From NCBI RefSeq assembly GCF_026262505.1, contig NC_067206.1, positions 30,953,896-31,017,895 on the forward strand: a stretch of 64,000 nucleotides of DNA, read 5' to 3'. The translations under genes and the position numbers were made by a program. The notes under the pieces are model-generated. The model made no database searches, had not been told where the DNA came from, and saw only the letters and a program-made list of their open reading frames with translations. Position 1 is the stretch's first letter; each line of letters starts with the position of its first letter. The stretch comes from Trichomonas vaginalis G3. Its lineage: Eukaryota; Parabasalia; Trichomonadida; Trichomonadidae. This document shows, piece after piece, positions 22,837 to 33,060 of the stretch.

Positions 22837-24279
22837 ATGCAGATCCAAGATCACGAACTCACATATATCGAGTTGCTTAAGTATGGAGTGCAACAAGAAA
22901 TCCAAGCAGGTTGTAGTTATTCATATAAAACTAGGAAAGAAAGAAATCAAATCCAATTTAATTGTAAGTGGCCGAATTGTCCATGTCGCTTCCTTGTTGA
23001 TACACTTCCCGATGACAAGTACCACATACGAAAATGTATTAACACCCACAATCATTCTGCCCCTTTTCCAAACAAATCACAACAAATTACATCATATTTT
23101 TATAGATCTTATTTAACAAGATATTTTGAATCAAATCAAGACCGTGTTTACGCACAATTAAGGTGTTTCAAAGATCTTAATATCCCATTTGATAGTGGGA
23201 TCATTCCGGAAATGTTTCAACAATCTACAGATGCTTTAAAAAAGTTTTCTAAACGCCTTCATGCAATCAATACCCGTTTCTCAGCGGATGATGTTACATC
23301 TCTTGCAATTTTTGTCGACATGGTTAAGAGTCATTCTCCGGATGATCTCATCGAGTTTATTCACGAGCCAGATCGTATGATTTTCTATTACGCCCCATTC
23401 GAAGCAAATGCTTTTTCACATCAAATACAAACTTATCACATTGATTCCACTTATAAGCTCTTGCGCTCTCGCATACCATTTTATGCCGTCACTGGCAAAT
23501 TCGCGGAATCAATTGTTTTTCCGTTTTTGTATTTTTTCGTTTGGCCCGACACAAGTGAAAATATACAAGTTTGTCTCACAGCATATTTTGGCTCCATCAA
23601 TCGCGAACCATCTTATTTTTCAATGGACTGCGCACCTCAAATCACAAATGCTGTTGAAACAGCCATCCCCTTATGCCAGATCATTTGGTGTGGCGTTCAT
23701 GTGTTGCGCGCTGTCATGAGAAAGGCTGAAAAGTTTCAAGATCGTTCCAACTTCGAAACTTTCTATAACTTAATGAAGTTATTGGTCTTTGGTTCTGAAG
23801 AGGAAGAAATTGATCCTGATGAAGTTTACAACAATTTAGAAGAAATTTTAAATGAGGAACCTGCTGCCCGTGAATACTTTGACCGACAGTGGCGCCATCA
23901 TCTTGACAGGTGGATGCTTCGCTATAGAAATGAAGGAGATGGAACAAACAACATCTCGGAATTACATTTCAAGGTTTTGAAGCACCAGTACTTCCCAGAA
24001 AGGCGAAATCTTCGACTCGATGAACTTGTCATCGAGTTATATTCCAGTGTTGTTCCTTCATTCCTGATTAAGTTGCAAATTAAAGGTCTGGATTCAGAGA
24101 GAAGTGTTAAAGTTATCAAAAATGTCACAAGAGATTTCGAAGAAATGACACAATTTAAAAAAGTCGAATGCATCAGTATGCTTGAAGCTGTTCAGAAAGG
24201 TCTGAAAAATGATACACTTGATCCCAACATTGTTTACTCAACATTAAAAATATTATTGCAAAGAAAACATTTGATTTAA
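22837..24279 (+). CDS. MULE transposase (left copy)
   Basis: The protein is 480 aa. The N-terminus (about residues 15-75) is a FAR1/WRKY-GCM1-like zinc-binding region (CKWPNCPCRF then HNH). The DDE core shows HIDSTYKL (first Asp, about residue 203), FSMDCAPQI (second Asp, about 262), the MULE CxxH motif in CGVHVLRAV, and the Glu in NNISELHF (about 374). It cuts and pastes the element by recognising its termini. It differs from the right copy at two residues: Leu for Ser directly after the presumed catalytic Glu, and Asn for Lys near residue 428. The frame is open. Its 3' flank is interrupted by the Maverick, but the coding sequence is not. Confidence 0.92.
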   Translation: MQIQDHELTYIELLKYGVQQEIQAGCSYSYKTRKERNQIQFNCKWPNCPCRFLVDTLPDDKYHIRKCINTHNHSAPFPNKSQQITSYFYRSYLTRYFESNQDRVYAQLRCFKDLNIPFDSGIIPEMFQQSTDALKKFSKRLHAINTRFSADDVTSLAIFVDMVKSHSPDDLIEFIHEPDRMIFYYAPFEANAFSHQIQTYHIDSTYKLLRSRIPFYAVTGKFAESIVFPFLYFFVWPDTSENIQVCLTAYFGSINREPSYFSMDCAPQITNAVETAIPLCQIIWCGVHVLRAVMRKAEKFQDRSNFETFYNLMKLLVFGSEEEEIDPDEVYNNLEEILNEEPAAREYFDRQWRHHLDRWMLRYRNEGDGTNNISELHFKVLKHQYFPERRNLRLDELVIELYSSVVPSFLIKLQIKGLDSERSVKVIKNVTRDFEEMTQFKKVECISMLEAVQKGLKNDTLDPNIVYSTLKILLQRKHLI

Positions 24280-24353
24280 TAAACATTTAATTTATTATAA
24301 TTAATTTTTTATTACAGTATAGTAAAAAATGCTATAAATAAATTATTATATTT

Positions 24354-24354
<1 letters not shown>

Positions 24355-24360
<6 letters not shown>
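24355..24360 (+). other. Left 6-bp target-site duplication of the Maverick
   Basis: ATTAAA here and at 48360-48365, against a single ATTAAA (minus strand) in the uninterrupted right MULE at 49221-49226. The exact edge against the poly-A tract is ambiguous by a few bases. Confidence 0.75.
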
Positions 24361-24452
<92 letters not shown>

Positions 24453-24495
24453 AGTGGGGCTTCCAGGCACTTCGTGCCTTCTAGCCCTGAGGATG
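24361..24495 (+). repeat. Maverick left terminal inverted repeat
   Basis: A poly-A run (A's from 24358 to 24449) is followed by a G-rich stretch with CTTCCAGGCACTTCGTGCC (24450-24495). A second copy of the latter sits at about 24528-24567. It is inverse to 48285-48359. Confidence 0.85.
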
Positions 24496-24820
24496 AATGA
24501 GTATAATGAAGTTTTTTTTTCTTGGGGGATGGCTTCCAGGCACTTCGTGCCTTCTAGCCCCCGAAGATGTTTAGTATAAATGAAGTTTTTATTCGGAGGT
24601 CTTCCAGGAGCTTTTCACAAAATATAAATGTTTTCATGTTTTGTCAAGACTTCTTCGTAAATGTTTTGTCAAGACTTCTTCGTAAATGTTTTGTCAAGAC
24701 TTCATCGTAATGAGCGTAAATGACCCAAAAATATAATTTAGGTGAAGAGGTGAGATGTCACCTCTTTTCTAACATGTTTTCTAACATCGTGAATTTTCAT
24801 GAAATTTACACCAAAAATAA

Positions 24821-25100
24821 TGTTTATGTTAGAATGTTAGATCTAACACCTTTTCTAACATGTTTTCTAACATCGTGAATTTTCATGAAATTTACACCAA
24901 AATATACTACTAGGGCATTTACGAAGAAATCTCAACAAAGTCTTTACGATGAAATCTTAACAAAACATAGACAAGAAAGTTCATGAGAAATTAGATGAAG
25001 AATCTTAACAAAGTCTTTACGAAGAAATTCATGAGTTTTCTACGATGTTAGAAAACATGTTAGAAAAGGTGTTAGATCTAACATTCTAACATAAACATTA
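24821..25100. repeat. Inverted pair of the GTTAGATCTAAC repeat
   Basis: 24821-24880 and 25043-25100 are reverse complements: TGTTTATGTTAGAATG, GTTAGATCTAAC and TTTTCTAACATGTTTTCTAA. Related copies occur at about 37105-37150, 37209-37263, 38293-38350 and 38461-38520. Confidence 0.85.
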
Positions 25101-25203
25101 TTTTTTGGTCATTTACACTCATTTACGAAGAAATCTCAACAAAGTCTTTACGAAGAAGTCACAATAAACATCTGTCAAAAACCGCTTTTTAACTTCACTT
25201 AAA

Positions 25204-25350
25204 ATGCCACGTAAGCTACGTAAGAATATACGTAAGAGGAAGAGAGCATTGAAACATCCAATAGTAAAACTGACACCAACAACAGTTGCAAAACAAATGC
25301 TGAATGACCCCACTATTTGCAACAAATGTCAAGCAATCCTATGCTTTTAA
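25204..25350 (+). CDS. Small very basic protein, 48 aa (Maverick)
   Basis: Starts MPRKLRKNIRKRKRALKHP and ends with a CNKCQAILC segment. Highly basic small proteins are often virion core/DNA-condensing proteins, but this is inference. It overlaps the next ORF by about 25 nt. It is in the same frame as the long coiled-coil ORF further on, so it may be the true N-terminus of that gene, displaced by compensating indels. Confidence 0.45.
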   Translation: MPRKLRKNIRKRKRALKHPIVKLTPTTVAKQMLNDPTICNKCQAILCF

Positions 25351-26925
25351 ACCGAGTTGTTGGTGCACAGAGTGGAGGTTTAAGAGCGGCACTTTTAGCG
25401 AAAATGGCAGGCTATGGTGGAGCTGCAGACGGAACAGCATATAACCCTCAAAGTCAAATGAATTTGAGTTCACTCAAAAATCAAATAGCAGATGTCAAAA
25501 AGTCAAACATAGACATACAGAAGCAAATAAGTGAAAACGAAAAGAAAACTAGAATATGACAGACACACAAAGAAACTCAATGAGTTAAACGTAGAGAAAA
25601 AGAAGAAAGAAGAACAACTGAAAGAACTAAGTACAGAGGAATATGCGAAAAAAGTGTCAGAAAAAGCAACAGAAGTAGCAAAAATGGAACAAGATGTCAT
25701 AAATTTGAAAAACCATACTACTCAATATAAAGTACTGAAAGATGAAGAGATAAAACAAAAAGCCCTGAAGACATATATGGATAGCGATGAGTATAAAAAA
25801 GAAGTTGAAGCAAATGTAAAGGCAGAAAAACTTTTACAGTTGCAGAACCAAACCGTACAGTATGAAAACTTAGCACAAGAAAGTAAAAATAACGACGCGG
25901 CTATGCAAAAGGCAATGAAAAGCGCAGAATATATAAAAGCTAACAATGACTGGTTAGATGCCCAAGCCAACGCTAAAGCAGCCCAACTCATAGGGTCAAT
26001 AAGGACAAAAATACAAGCGGATGAAGACAGTTCAAATGAAGCTTTAACAAATGCTGACTTTAAGAACGCCTTCGAAGCTCTTCATAGTAAGGTGAAACAA
26101 GTGAACGACTTCTCATCTGGAAAGAAACTGAAGTCTGAAGGTTTCGACAAAGAGTTAAAAGAAGTAGCACAAAATATGACGAAAATAACAGATGCAGCAA
26201 CGAGACAGGCAGTTCAAAGTGCCTATGACGCCGTTAGAGCAACTGTTGTGGAAAGTCAAGAAAAAGAGTTACAACAGACCAAAACAGACCTAGTAAATGC
26301 TTTCTTAAAAACGAAAAGTCAGGTAGGACATTACGCTGCAGATGGAACATATGTGCCAGCTGGTGGAACTTATATACCACCAAACCCTCCAAGAGAAGCA
26401 CCTGCACCAGGACTACCTAGAACATTTACATCGTCACATGGACACAGACACAGGCATGCACAACAACCAGCACAACAACCACCTCCACAACCAGCACAAC
26501 AACCAACACAACAACCAGCACAGCAACCAACAGTTCAAAACCCTGCACAACAACAACCACAAACAGAGCAAGGACATAAAAGAAGTAGAGAACAAGGAAA
26601 CCAAGAATTCTTAAAAATGCTTAAAGAAGAGTGTGGTTTCCCAGATACTGTTGACTTTAGTGACAGATATAAAGAAGCTATTGGAAAGTTCAAGGATGGA
26701 AATACTGACCCGAACCTATTTAGCTTTATGGCTCAGCACCAAAACGGATATAATCTCAAACCTGGAAAATACAAGCTCGCTAAGGGATATGATTTAATAG
26801 CATATCATCCAAATGACATGGATGAATTTACTCCGAGATATTTGATGTCAGAGCTAAATGACAATTCAACTTTCGTCATGAAACGCGTAAAAATAGAGAC
26901 GGAACGAAAGAACAAAAGCTTATGA
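25326..26925 (+). pseudogene. Coiled-coil / Gln-Pro-rich Maverick protein, frameshifted
   Basis: The first ORF starts at the ATG at 25326 (MSSNPMLLNRVVGAQSGG) and stops at 25559. A second frame, open through 25531-26925, continues the same charged coiled-coil character, so one base too many around 25535-25550 (A-rich) breaks the gene. The rest has a Lys/Glu coiled coil, a QPAQQP-type repeat at about residues 305-345 of the second ORF, and a folded-looking C-terminal region. About 520 codons in all. No family recognised; a virion or scaffold protein is possible from its position before the capsid genes. Its stop overlaps the next ATG (ATGA). Confidence 0.6.
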
Positions 26926-28400
26926 ATGCGGATGACGTAGATAGGGAAATTGTTGAAAACGGTCTCGGAATATATGAAATGCCAGCAGATGAGGTACAAG
27001 AAACTCCACAGGAAGAAGTTCAGATACAACCAGACATGGAAGAAATAGTTCAGCAACAACAGCTAGAAGAGCCTGAAGGAAACGAACAAGTCACTCCTTT
27101 GGAAACTAACTTCACAGAACTAGATGAAGATTTGGAACAGCCGAAAAATCTTGACCCTCAACAAGAGCATGAGGTGAATATGGAATATTTCCAAGAGTCT
27201 AAGAAAGATTCGGCTGACATAGTAGAAGAATATCGAAAAATGTTTGCCGACATACAAAAGACTCCAACACCAGATGAAAATATTCAGCATAGAATGGAAG
27301 CACTGAAAGAAAATGTACACAAATACAACAACCCTTTTTACTTACGAGCATTTAACGTTCAATCTTCGGATGAACTCGGTGAAAATAAAAGGTTAAATTT
27401 CAAGAAAACATATAGAAATGAAACATTGTTTAAAGTTCATTCAGAACCTAACCAAGATGGAAACAAACCTACTTTTGTTTCTGCAGACGATGGAACTACA
27501 ATGAGATGGGGTCATAAAGCTAACCCGGATAGGTGGTTCATAAACTTACAACCACAATTCCAAGAAGTTGTAGACGCAATGGAAGTCAATGGTGAACCAG
27601 ATATAGCTGGTATTTTAAGCGCGGCTTTAATGCCATTGAAAGATATGAAACATGCAGATATTTTGGACCAGTATGAAATGAACATGGCTGATGGAAATAT
27701 AACACCTGACGTTCTAGAACATTTATCTCAAAGAACTACACAGAACCATAGAGATGGTATATTTGGTGAAGAGTTTAGAAAGACAGTTAGGGAGAGAGAA
27801 GGAAGAGAACCTATTGTACATGACCTTGCAAATGAAAGTTTGCAAAATGTCATAAAAACTTACTTTGCAGACAATGAACTGAGAAGGGATGAATATTTAA
27901 GAAAACTCAAATTGACAGTACCAAATGAAATGTTAGTATTGAAAAACATGTTCCTTGACAAAATAAAACCAACTACAGAAATAAACGACGCAAGACTGAA
28001 AGATTGGGTAAAAGCTTTCCCATTCACAAAAGATATAGTTGGTAACATGGAAAGAAAACCAGAATGGCTACAAAAACATATATTTGGAAACGAGCATATT
28101 CCATATGGACAGGCACTGTTTGAAGAGCTTGAACCGGAAACTCAGGAAAGAGTCATGCAAACAATACGCGAAGACTCAAATACAGACTATGACAAACTCT
28201 TTCTAGGATATAGGTTACCTGAGATGGGCGACCAGAGCCAAAAGGCAAAAAGGACATGGGAAATTTGCAACATACTAGATGAACATAATGCAAAGATGCA
28301 ACAACTTCAAGCAGAGGGCAATGAAGGAAAAAGAAGAGTTAAAAACTCAGTCAGGAAGAAAGTAAAGCTTGGTCGGAGTGGGTTCTATTATGACATATAA
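26922..28400 (+). CDS. Unrecognised Maverick protein, 492 aa
   Basis: Starts at the ATGA overlap with the preceding stop (26922). Residues 1-90 are acidic and Gln/Glu-rich. The rest is soluble, mostly helical and charged, with a basic end (RRVKNSVRKKVKLGRSGFYYDI in part). No domain recognised. It sits immediately upstream of the major capsid candidate, so a structural or assembly role is likely by position only. Confidence 0.7.
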   Translation: MNADDVDREIVENGLGIYEMPADEVQETPQEEVQIQPDMEEIVQQQQLEEPEGNEQVTPLETNFTELDEDLEQPKNLDPQQEHEVNMEYFQESKKDSADIVEEYRKMFADIQKTPTPDENIQHRMEALKENVHKYNNPFYLRAFNVQSSDELGENKRLNFKKTYRNETLFKVHSEPNQDGNKPTFVSADDGTTMRWGHKANPDRWFINLQPQFQEVVDAMEVNGEPDIAGILSAALMPLKDMKHADILDQYEMNMADGNITPDVLEHLSQRTTQNHRDGIFGEEFRKTVREREGREPIVHDLANESLQNVIKTYFADNELRRDEYLRKLKLTVPNEMLVLKNMFLDKIKPTTEINDARLKDWVKAFPFTKDIVGNMERKPEWLQKHIFGNEHIPYGQALFEELEPETQERVMQTIREDSNTDYDKLFLGYRLPEMGDQSQKAKRTWEICNILDEHNAKMQQLQAEGNEGKRRVKNSVRKKVKLGRSGFYYDI

Positions 28401-28432
28401 ATCCAACTATTCTATATTTTTACTCATATGAA

Positions 28433-29953
28433 ATGTACGCCGCTCAGAATATAACGCCAACAGTTTTGGATGCTATGAACGGAAATGTTTCCGAATGGTA
28501 TAACGAATGCGACAATGCCATTAGAAGGTCAGAAATAGTTCCTGGAACTTACGAATATACAACTGCTGTTTCTTATGGAAATGTAGGTGAGTTTGGAGAA
28601 GGTTCTTCAACAACAGTAGATATTGCTTGCGACAGGTTTCATATTATTTCTATTGACAACTCATTCTTATACGTGGAACAAGACATTGAAATAAAACCTT
28701 CTGCCAAGTTGTCTGACAAGAAAGGTTGCAATGGAATTTTCTATGTCGGATACCAATATGCTCCAGAAGTTTTCATGGGATATAAGATATATTCTAACTC
28801 TGACTTAGTTCAAACAGTAACATGGGCAAACTATGAATGGTTCGCTTTGAGAAACTCAGTACAACCACAAGCTAGAGAACAAACAGACCAGTATGCCACC
28901 ATTGAGAAAATAAGAAGACTTGACCCTAACGTTCCAGGAGTTTATGTTAACCTTTCTGGACAAACTGCAGCAGCAGTAACCAAAGTAAAACTGAAACTTA
29001 GAGTTCCTTTGTCATCTTTCCTCATCTTCAGGTTTTTAAGATACTTGCCAAACTGGGCAGGAAAAATTTCTATCGAACTTACTCCAAGCAAAAATAACTT
29101 AGTCATTGCACCAACGCAAGACCCATTCACTCTTACAGACGTAGTGGGAACAAATAAAACGTCATTCGCCGACTTTTGCAAAAACAAAGTTGACTTAGAC
29201 TTTGGTTTCTCAAACCTCAACACTGAAGTAAACTATTATTTCAATGCTGCTGGAGATGCTTGGGACCCAGTTAAGTTCACATGCGAAAAATTTGAATGCA
29301 AGAGAATAGAAAGCAGACTTGCAGTCTATATGTTGGACCCAGATATTTCAAATGCTTTAGCTGCCAAATATATTGCAGTTCCACTTATGTTCCCTATACA
29401 CCAAATATCTGTCAAAGACTTTGCAGGTGAAGTTGGAAACCAAAGTGCTGACCCAGGTGCAAGAACAGATATTGCTTTAACAACTGCAATGAAACATGCA
29501 GATACTATGTTTGTACTGTTCAGACGAACTATAAATGACTATTCTTGCTTCTACAACCCTGGTATTAAATACCATATAAACATAGATGGCAAATACTATC
29601 CAAGAGAAGAATATTCTACAGTTGAGGATATGAGGTCATACAACTTGACATTAGATGCTATGAACTTTAACAACAACTTCACAACAACCATTAACCCTGA
29701 AATGCAAAGTTCTATTATGCCATATGTGAAAGTATGGACTCATACAGGAGGTCAAAAAACTCAATATACAAATGGAGACCGTTCAAACTTTTGGCTTGGC
29801 ATTCCATTTGCTGACTCAGAAGACTTTATGGGTGGTATTTCAACTGTTGGTACTGTACAAATACAATATACTGGTGACAGAGACGGTCCAGATGAACTGA
29901 GAGCAAAGAAGTTTACAAAACCAATAGCACTTTTCACGGAAGATGCTCTTTGA
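28433..29953 (+). CDS. Major capsid protein candidate (double jelly-roll type)
   Basis: The protein is 506 aa, strongly beta-rich with few charged helices, no signal peptide. The length fits Maverick/Polinton double-jelly-roll capsid proteins. Pieces such as KLRVPLSSFLIFRF, VLFRRTINDYSCFYNPGIKY and DGKYYPREEYST resemble the second jelly roll of that family. Its position next to a penton-like gene and near the packaging ATPase supports the call. It would form the pseudo-hexagonal shell capsomers. The last 38 codons are overlapped on the other strand by the next gene. Assignment rests on fold-like features and context. Confidence 0.7.
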   Translation: MYAAQNITPTVLDAMNGNVSEWYNECDNAIRRSEIVPGTYEYTTAVSYGNVGEFGEGSSTTVDIACDRFHIISIDNSFLYVEQDIEIKPSAKLSDKKGCNGIFYVGYQYAPEVFMGYKIYSNSDLVQTVTWANYEWFALRNSVQPQAREQTDQYATIEKIRRLDPNVPGVYVNLSGQTAAAVTKVKLKLRVPLSSFLIFRFLRYLPNWAGKISIELTPSKNNLVIAPTQDPFTLTDVVGTNKTSFADFCKNKVDLDFGFSNLNTEVNYYFNAAGDAWDPVKFTCEKFECKRIESRLAVYMLDPDISNALAAKYIAVPLMFPIHQISVKDFAGEVGNQSADPGARTDIALTTAMKHADTMFVLFRRTINDYSCFYNPGIKYHINIDGKYYPREEYSTVEDMRSYNLTLDAMNFNNNFTTTINPEMQSSIMPYVKVWTHTGGQKTQYTNGDRSNFWLGIPFADSEDFMGGISTVGTVQIQYTGDRDGPDELRAKKFTKPIALFTEDAL

Positions 29954-30352
29954 AGATTCGTTCGATGAAACCTGCTGGGGCTCCTCAGATTGGCATAACG
30001 ACAGCTTCCATCGAGCAGATTTTGGCAGCAGGTCAGTAAGTTGTTCTTGAACTGACTTCTCTCCGTCAAATATTGACAGTACGCCAGTCTTAACATAGTA
30101 TTGTATTAAAAACTTTCCTTTAGAAATATCTGTAAGTTTTGTTGTTATATTTTTGTCTGCTTCAAGAACTTTCACCATCTCGGTTATACCAACTTTCTTT
30201 GCTTTATGAAAATATTTTGGTTCAGCAAAGACTGCTATTCTATAACATTTTCCATTGTTTGTGTAAAGAACTATTCTGTCAATGTATTTGTATTGTTTGT
30301 GTGTGTAAACTTTGTTTTGCTTCAATTCGAAGAGATACTCAAATACGTCCAT
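29840..30352 (-). CDS. Unrecognised small Maverick protein, 170 aa
   Basis: Starts MDVFEYLFELKQNKVYTHKQ. The first about 120 residues look folded; the last 38 residues run antisense through the 3' end of the capsid gene and may be unstructured. It is convergent with the capsid gene and divergent from the next gene (18 bp between starts). No catalytic His-Glu-Cys pattern of a maturation protease is evident. Function unknown. Confidence 0.55.
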   Translation of the reverse strand: MDVFEYLFELKQNKVYTHKQYKYIDRIVLYTNNGKCYRIAVFAEPKYFHKAKKVGITEMVKVLEADKNITTKLTDISKGKFLIQYYVKTGVLSIFDGEKSVQEQLTDLLPKSARWKLSLCQSEEPQQVSSNESSKSIFREKCYWFCKLLCSQFIWTVSVTSILYLYSTNS

Positions 30353-30370
30353 CTTTTTATTCTAAGTAAA

Positions 30371-30952
30371 ATGTCATTTCCGAAAAATAGAAGCGTAAGT
30401 GTTTCAAAAGGTTTAATGGCAGTGGCAGATGTGAAGTTAAATTCACCAACTCAAACAAACAGTCAAAGTGTTGTTGTCAATGTCAAAGAAAGAGATGTTG
30501 AAGTGGGGAAACCATACGAAGACCAAGATGGTATAACAATAGTTCCTGTAAAAGAACAACCAACATATCCTGAAGTTAGCAGAGACTTAAGTTCTGTTGC
30601 AGATATTCGAAACGACTACCAACAACTTAAAGACAAACTTAAAACTCAGGAGAAGATTTGTCAAGCTTTGGGTATAATGTTAAACTTGGTCGAACACAAC
30701 CCTGTAAAAGTGAACTCATATGTCATCGCACCTCATGAAATTTTGAAAGAACTATTGAAACTTTTGACAGAGGCAGACGATATAAACATCAAAGAAATAG
30801 AACCCGACATTGCTTGCTGTGGTGTTTCATATAATGTCATTGACAAGATATACGTTATGAAAGGAGGCGAAACGTTGAACTTAAAATATAGTTTCCCAGA
30901 CGTCATAAAAATATTTGACGACCACAACATTTCATTAAAATTTAGTTGCTAA
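30371..30952 (+). CDS. Unrecognised Maverick protein, 193 aa
   Basis: The ATG at 30371 gives MSFPKNRSVSVSKGLM. An upstream in-frame extension has no ATG and overlaps the opposite gene. The N-terminal 70 residues are Ser/Val/Gln-rich, followed by a short coiled coil (YQQLKDKLKTQEKICQALG) and a compact C-terminal part. It lies 4 bp before the penton-like gene, suggesting co-ordinated expression. Function unknown. Confidence 0.65.
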   Translation: MSFPKNRSVSVSKGLMAVADVKLNSPTQTNSQSVVVNVKERDVEVGKPYEDQDGITIVPVKEQPTYPEVSRDLSSVADIRNDYQQLKDKLKTQEKICQALGIMLNLVEHNPVKVNSYVIAPHEILKELLKLLTEADDINIKEIEPDIACCGVSYNVIDKIYVMKGGETLNLKYSFPDVIKIFDDHNISLKFSC

Positions 30953-30956
30953 GTAA

Positions 30957-31760
30957 ATGGCAGAAGACATAGTGGTTTATACTATTACGACTAAAAACCC
31001 TGAGTCATATAATTCTATAACAACAAACTTACAAAGTCCTCAAGGACGATATTGTAAACTGACCTTAAACACGATGACGACTAAAGCCTGTTTTGCTCTT
31101 TTGACACCAGAAGACTTTGTTGTTGTGAATGGTAAAAAATACTCCTTTGAAGATACTTACTCAGATATACCACCAACAGGTTTTGTTGACTTATTTAATA
31201 CTTTAAGGACGGATGTAACATGTGCTGCAACTAGAGCAGGTTTCATTATGTTTGGATGTCCGACTGAGTTTAGTATAAACGATATGAGCTATAATACAAA
31301 ACTTATATCTGGTTTTTACTACCAACAGTTTCCTATAACAGGAAAAGGTGTCATACAAGGTCTATCTGTTCCATTGACTTTAAGTACACCTATTTTATAT
31401 ATTGTTTCAAACTTAGGTTCAAAGTGCTATTCGAATGTCGACAGAAACTACTATGACCAAAAGATACTCATGCGTATAAACAACACTTTCTCTGCTGGTT
31501 TGCCTATTGTTCATTCGAATGCAGAGTTTTCAGCTTTAGTAAACTCAAACACTTTGGCAAACATAAACTTAACCTTAGTTGACGCAAACTTTGTTCCTGT
31601 AAAACTTTTATGTCCTATGTATTTGTCAATGACGGCAGAAAGTTTCGAATTGGAAGATGCAACTGGTGAAAGTATTGTATTACAAGAACAACTTCAACAA
31701 CAAATAGCTCAAGAACAACAAATGCAACAAATAGCTCAAGAACAACAAAGTCAAGAATAA
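30957..31760 (+). CDS. Minor capsid (penton-like) protein candidate
   Basis: The protein is 267 aa, beta-rich over residues 1-225, with a Gln/Glu-rich repetitive tail (QQQIAQEQQMQQIAQEQQ). The size, beta content and position downstream of the major capsid candidate match the single jelly-roll penton of Mavericks and virophages. Sequence-level proof is lacking. Confidence 0.55.
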   Translation: MAEDIVVYTITTKNPESYNSITTNLQSPQGRYCKLTLNTMTTKACFALLTPEDFVVVNGKKYSFEDTYSDIPPTGFVDLFNTLRTDVTCAATRAGFIMFGCPTEFSINDMSYNTKLISGFYYQQFPITGKGVIQGLSVPLTLSTPILYIVSNLGSKCYSNVDRNYYDQKILMRINNTFSAGLPIVHSNAEFSALVNSNTLANINLTLVDANFVPVKLLCPMYLSMTAESFELEDATGESIVLQEQLQQQIAQEQQMQQIAQEQQSQE

Positions 31761-31789
31761 AAAAAATATTTTTTTTTATTTTTATAAAA

Positions 31790-33025
31790 ATGTACAGAAT
31801 AGATGTTTCAGATTTTTATGACTTCCAAGCGTTCAGAAATATGTGTCCATTTCGAGACTATAACAAAGCAGTCGAGAATTTGAAACGTTTAGTCATTTAT
31901 GTTGACTCTGCCCCAGAATGTTATGTTATGAAAGAATGGGATGTTGTCTTTAACAAACCAAGAGCAACCATAGTGTCTGAACAAGAATGTAAACAGAAAC
32001 TTAAGAAAATAAAAGTTGTACAAGTTGGCATGAAGATGTTAGATGCTTGGGATATCTTATTGTCAAAGTTAGAAGATTTTTCAGTTCGAGGTATAAAGTT
32101 CTATACACCTTCTCCAAACTTCTATTCTATCTTCACTGGATATAAATACGAACAAGTAGAATGGAAAGAAAATGTTATAGAAGCTTGGTTAGACCATGTC
32201 AAAGAAATTATATGCAATGGAAACGAAAAGGTTTATGAGTATATCTTATGTTGGTTTGCAAACATCTTACAACATCCAAGTGCTAAAAATGAAACTGCTC
32301 TCATTATAATTGGAAAACAAGGAACTGGTAAGAACACTTTCTTTACAGATATTTTGTGCAAACTGTTAGAAGGTTATTCGAATCCGAATATGACAAACTT
32401 AGAAAACATCTGCGGCAAGTTTAACTCCTCAATTGAGAATATGAAACTTATAGTTTGCAATGAACTTCAAAGTATAGATACAACAAAAGTTTTGAACTCA
32501 GATGCTTTGAAGAGTCTTATAACAGACAAAGTTGGAGTTGTTGAAAGAAAGTATAAAGACCAAAGAGTTTGTGAGAATGTTGCAAACTTCATTATGGTTT
32601 CAAACAATGTTGTTCCGATGAAGTTAGAAAGTTCTGACAGAAGATATGTAGTTGTCAGAACGTCAGATTCTCATATGCAAGATACAGAATATTTTGACGA
32701 CTTAGCAGAAACTTTGACATCTGACTTTTACAACCACTTGTTCTCATATTTCATGACATTAGATATTTCTAAGTTCAATCCAAGACAAATTCCACATACC
32801 GAAGAAAGACAAACGTTGTTAGAAGCAAACAAGAGTGTATATGAACTGTTTATAGATGAGACTAACTTTGAGTGTTTAGATGAAAGGTCATTGTACGATT
32901 CGTATAAACAATATTGTCAAGAATATGGTTATATGGCAGCGTCTAAACGAACATTCTTGGCAAATGTCAAAAATCTTTTAGATGTTCAGAACGGCGTATA
33001 TACAAAGAAAAATTTTTCTGAGTAA
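31790..33025 (+). CDS. SF3 helicase (D5/primase-helicase type)
   Basis: The protein is 411 aa. Walker A GKQGTGKNTFF (about residues 174-184), Walker B-like LIVCNEL (about 221-227) and SF3 motif C NFIMVSNN (about 266-273), followed by an RRYVV arginine finger-like segment. The C-terminal region (LYDSYKQYCQEYGY) resembles the winged-helix end of D5/DUF5906-like helicases. It would unwind the element's DNA for replication. There is no catalytic primase domain in the first 150 residues. The A/T-palindromic leader (AAAAAATATTTTTTTTT) just upstream is shared with other Maverick genes. Confidence 0.87.
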   Translation: MYRIDVSDFYDFQAFRNMCPFRDYNKAVENLKRLVIYVDSAPECYVMKEWDVVFNKPRATIVSEQECKQKLKKIKVVQVGMKMLDAWDILLSKLEDFSVRGIKFYTPSPNFYSIFTGYKYEQVEWKENVIEAWLDHVKEIICNGNEKVYEYILCWFANILQHPSAKNETALIIIGKQGTGKNTFFTDILCKLLEGYSNPNMTNLENICGKFNSSIENMKLIVCNELQSIDTTKVLNSDALKSLITDKVGVVERKYKDQRVCENVANFIMVSNNVVPMKLESSDRRYVVVRTSDSHMQDTEYFDDLAETLTSDFYNHLFSYFMTLDISKFNPRQIPHTEERQTLLEANKSVYELFIDETNFECLDERSLYDSYKQYCQEYGYMAASKRTFLANVKNLLDVQNGVYTKKNFSE

Positions 33026-33060
33026 ATTTTAAAAAAATATTTTTTTATCCGATAGAAAAG

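Larger units (their letters stand above)
24280..25203. other. MULE 3' flank plus Maverick left end, no gene
   Basis: 24280-24354 is MULE 3' flank. Then follow the insertion duplication, poly-A, the Maverick terminal repeat and a block of short repeats: CTTCCAGGCACTTCGTGCC twice, TTTTGTCAAGACTTC three times (24640-24710), and the GTTAGATCTAAC palindromic repeats. No ORF worth calling. Confidence 0.6.

Noticed and set aside
24358-24449. Poly-A as the tail of a retroposed MULE transcript
   Set aside because: The intact right MULE has no A-tail at this position, and the homopolymer is mirrored as poly-T at the right end, so it belongs to the Maverick termini.
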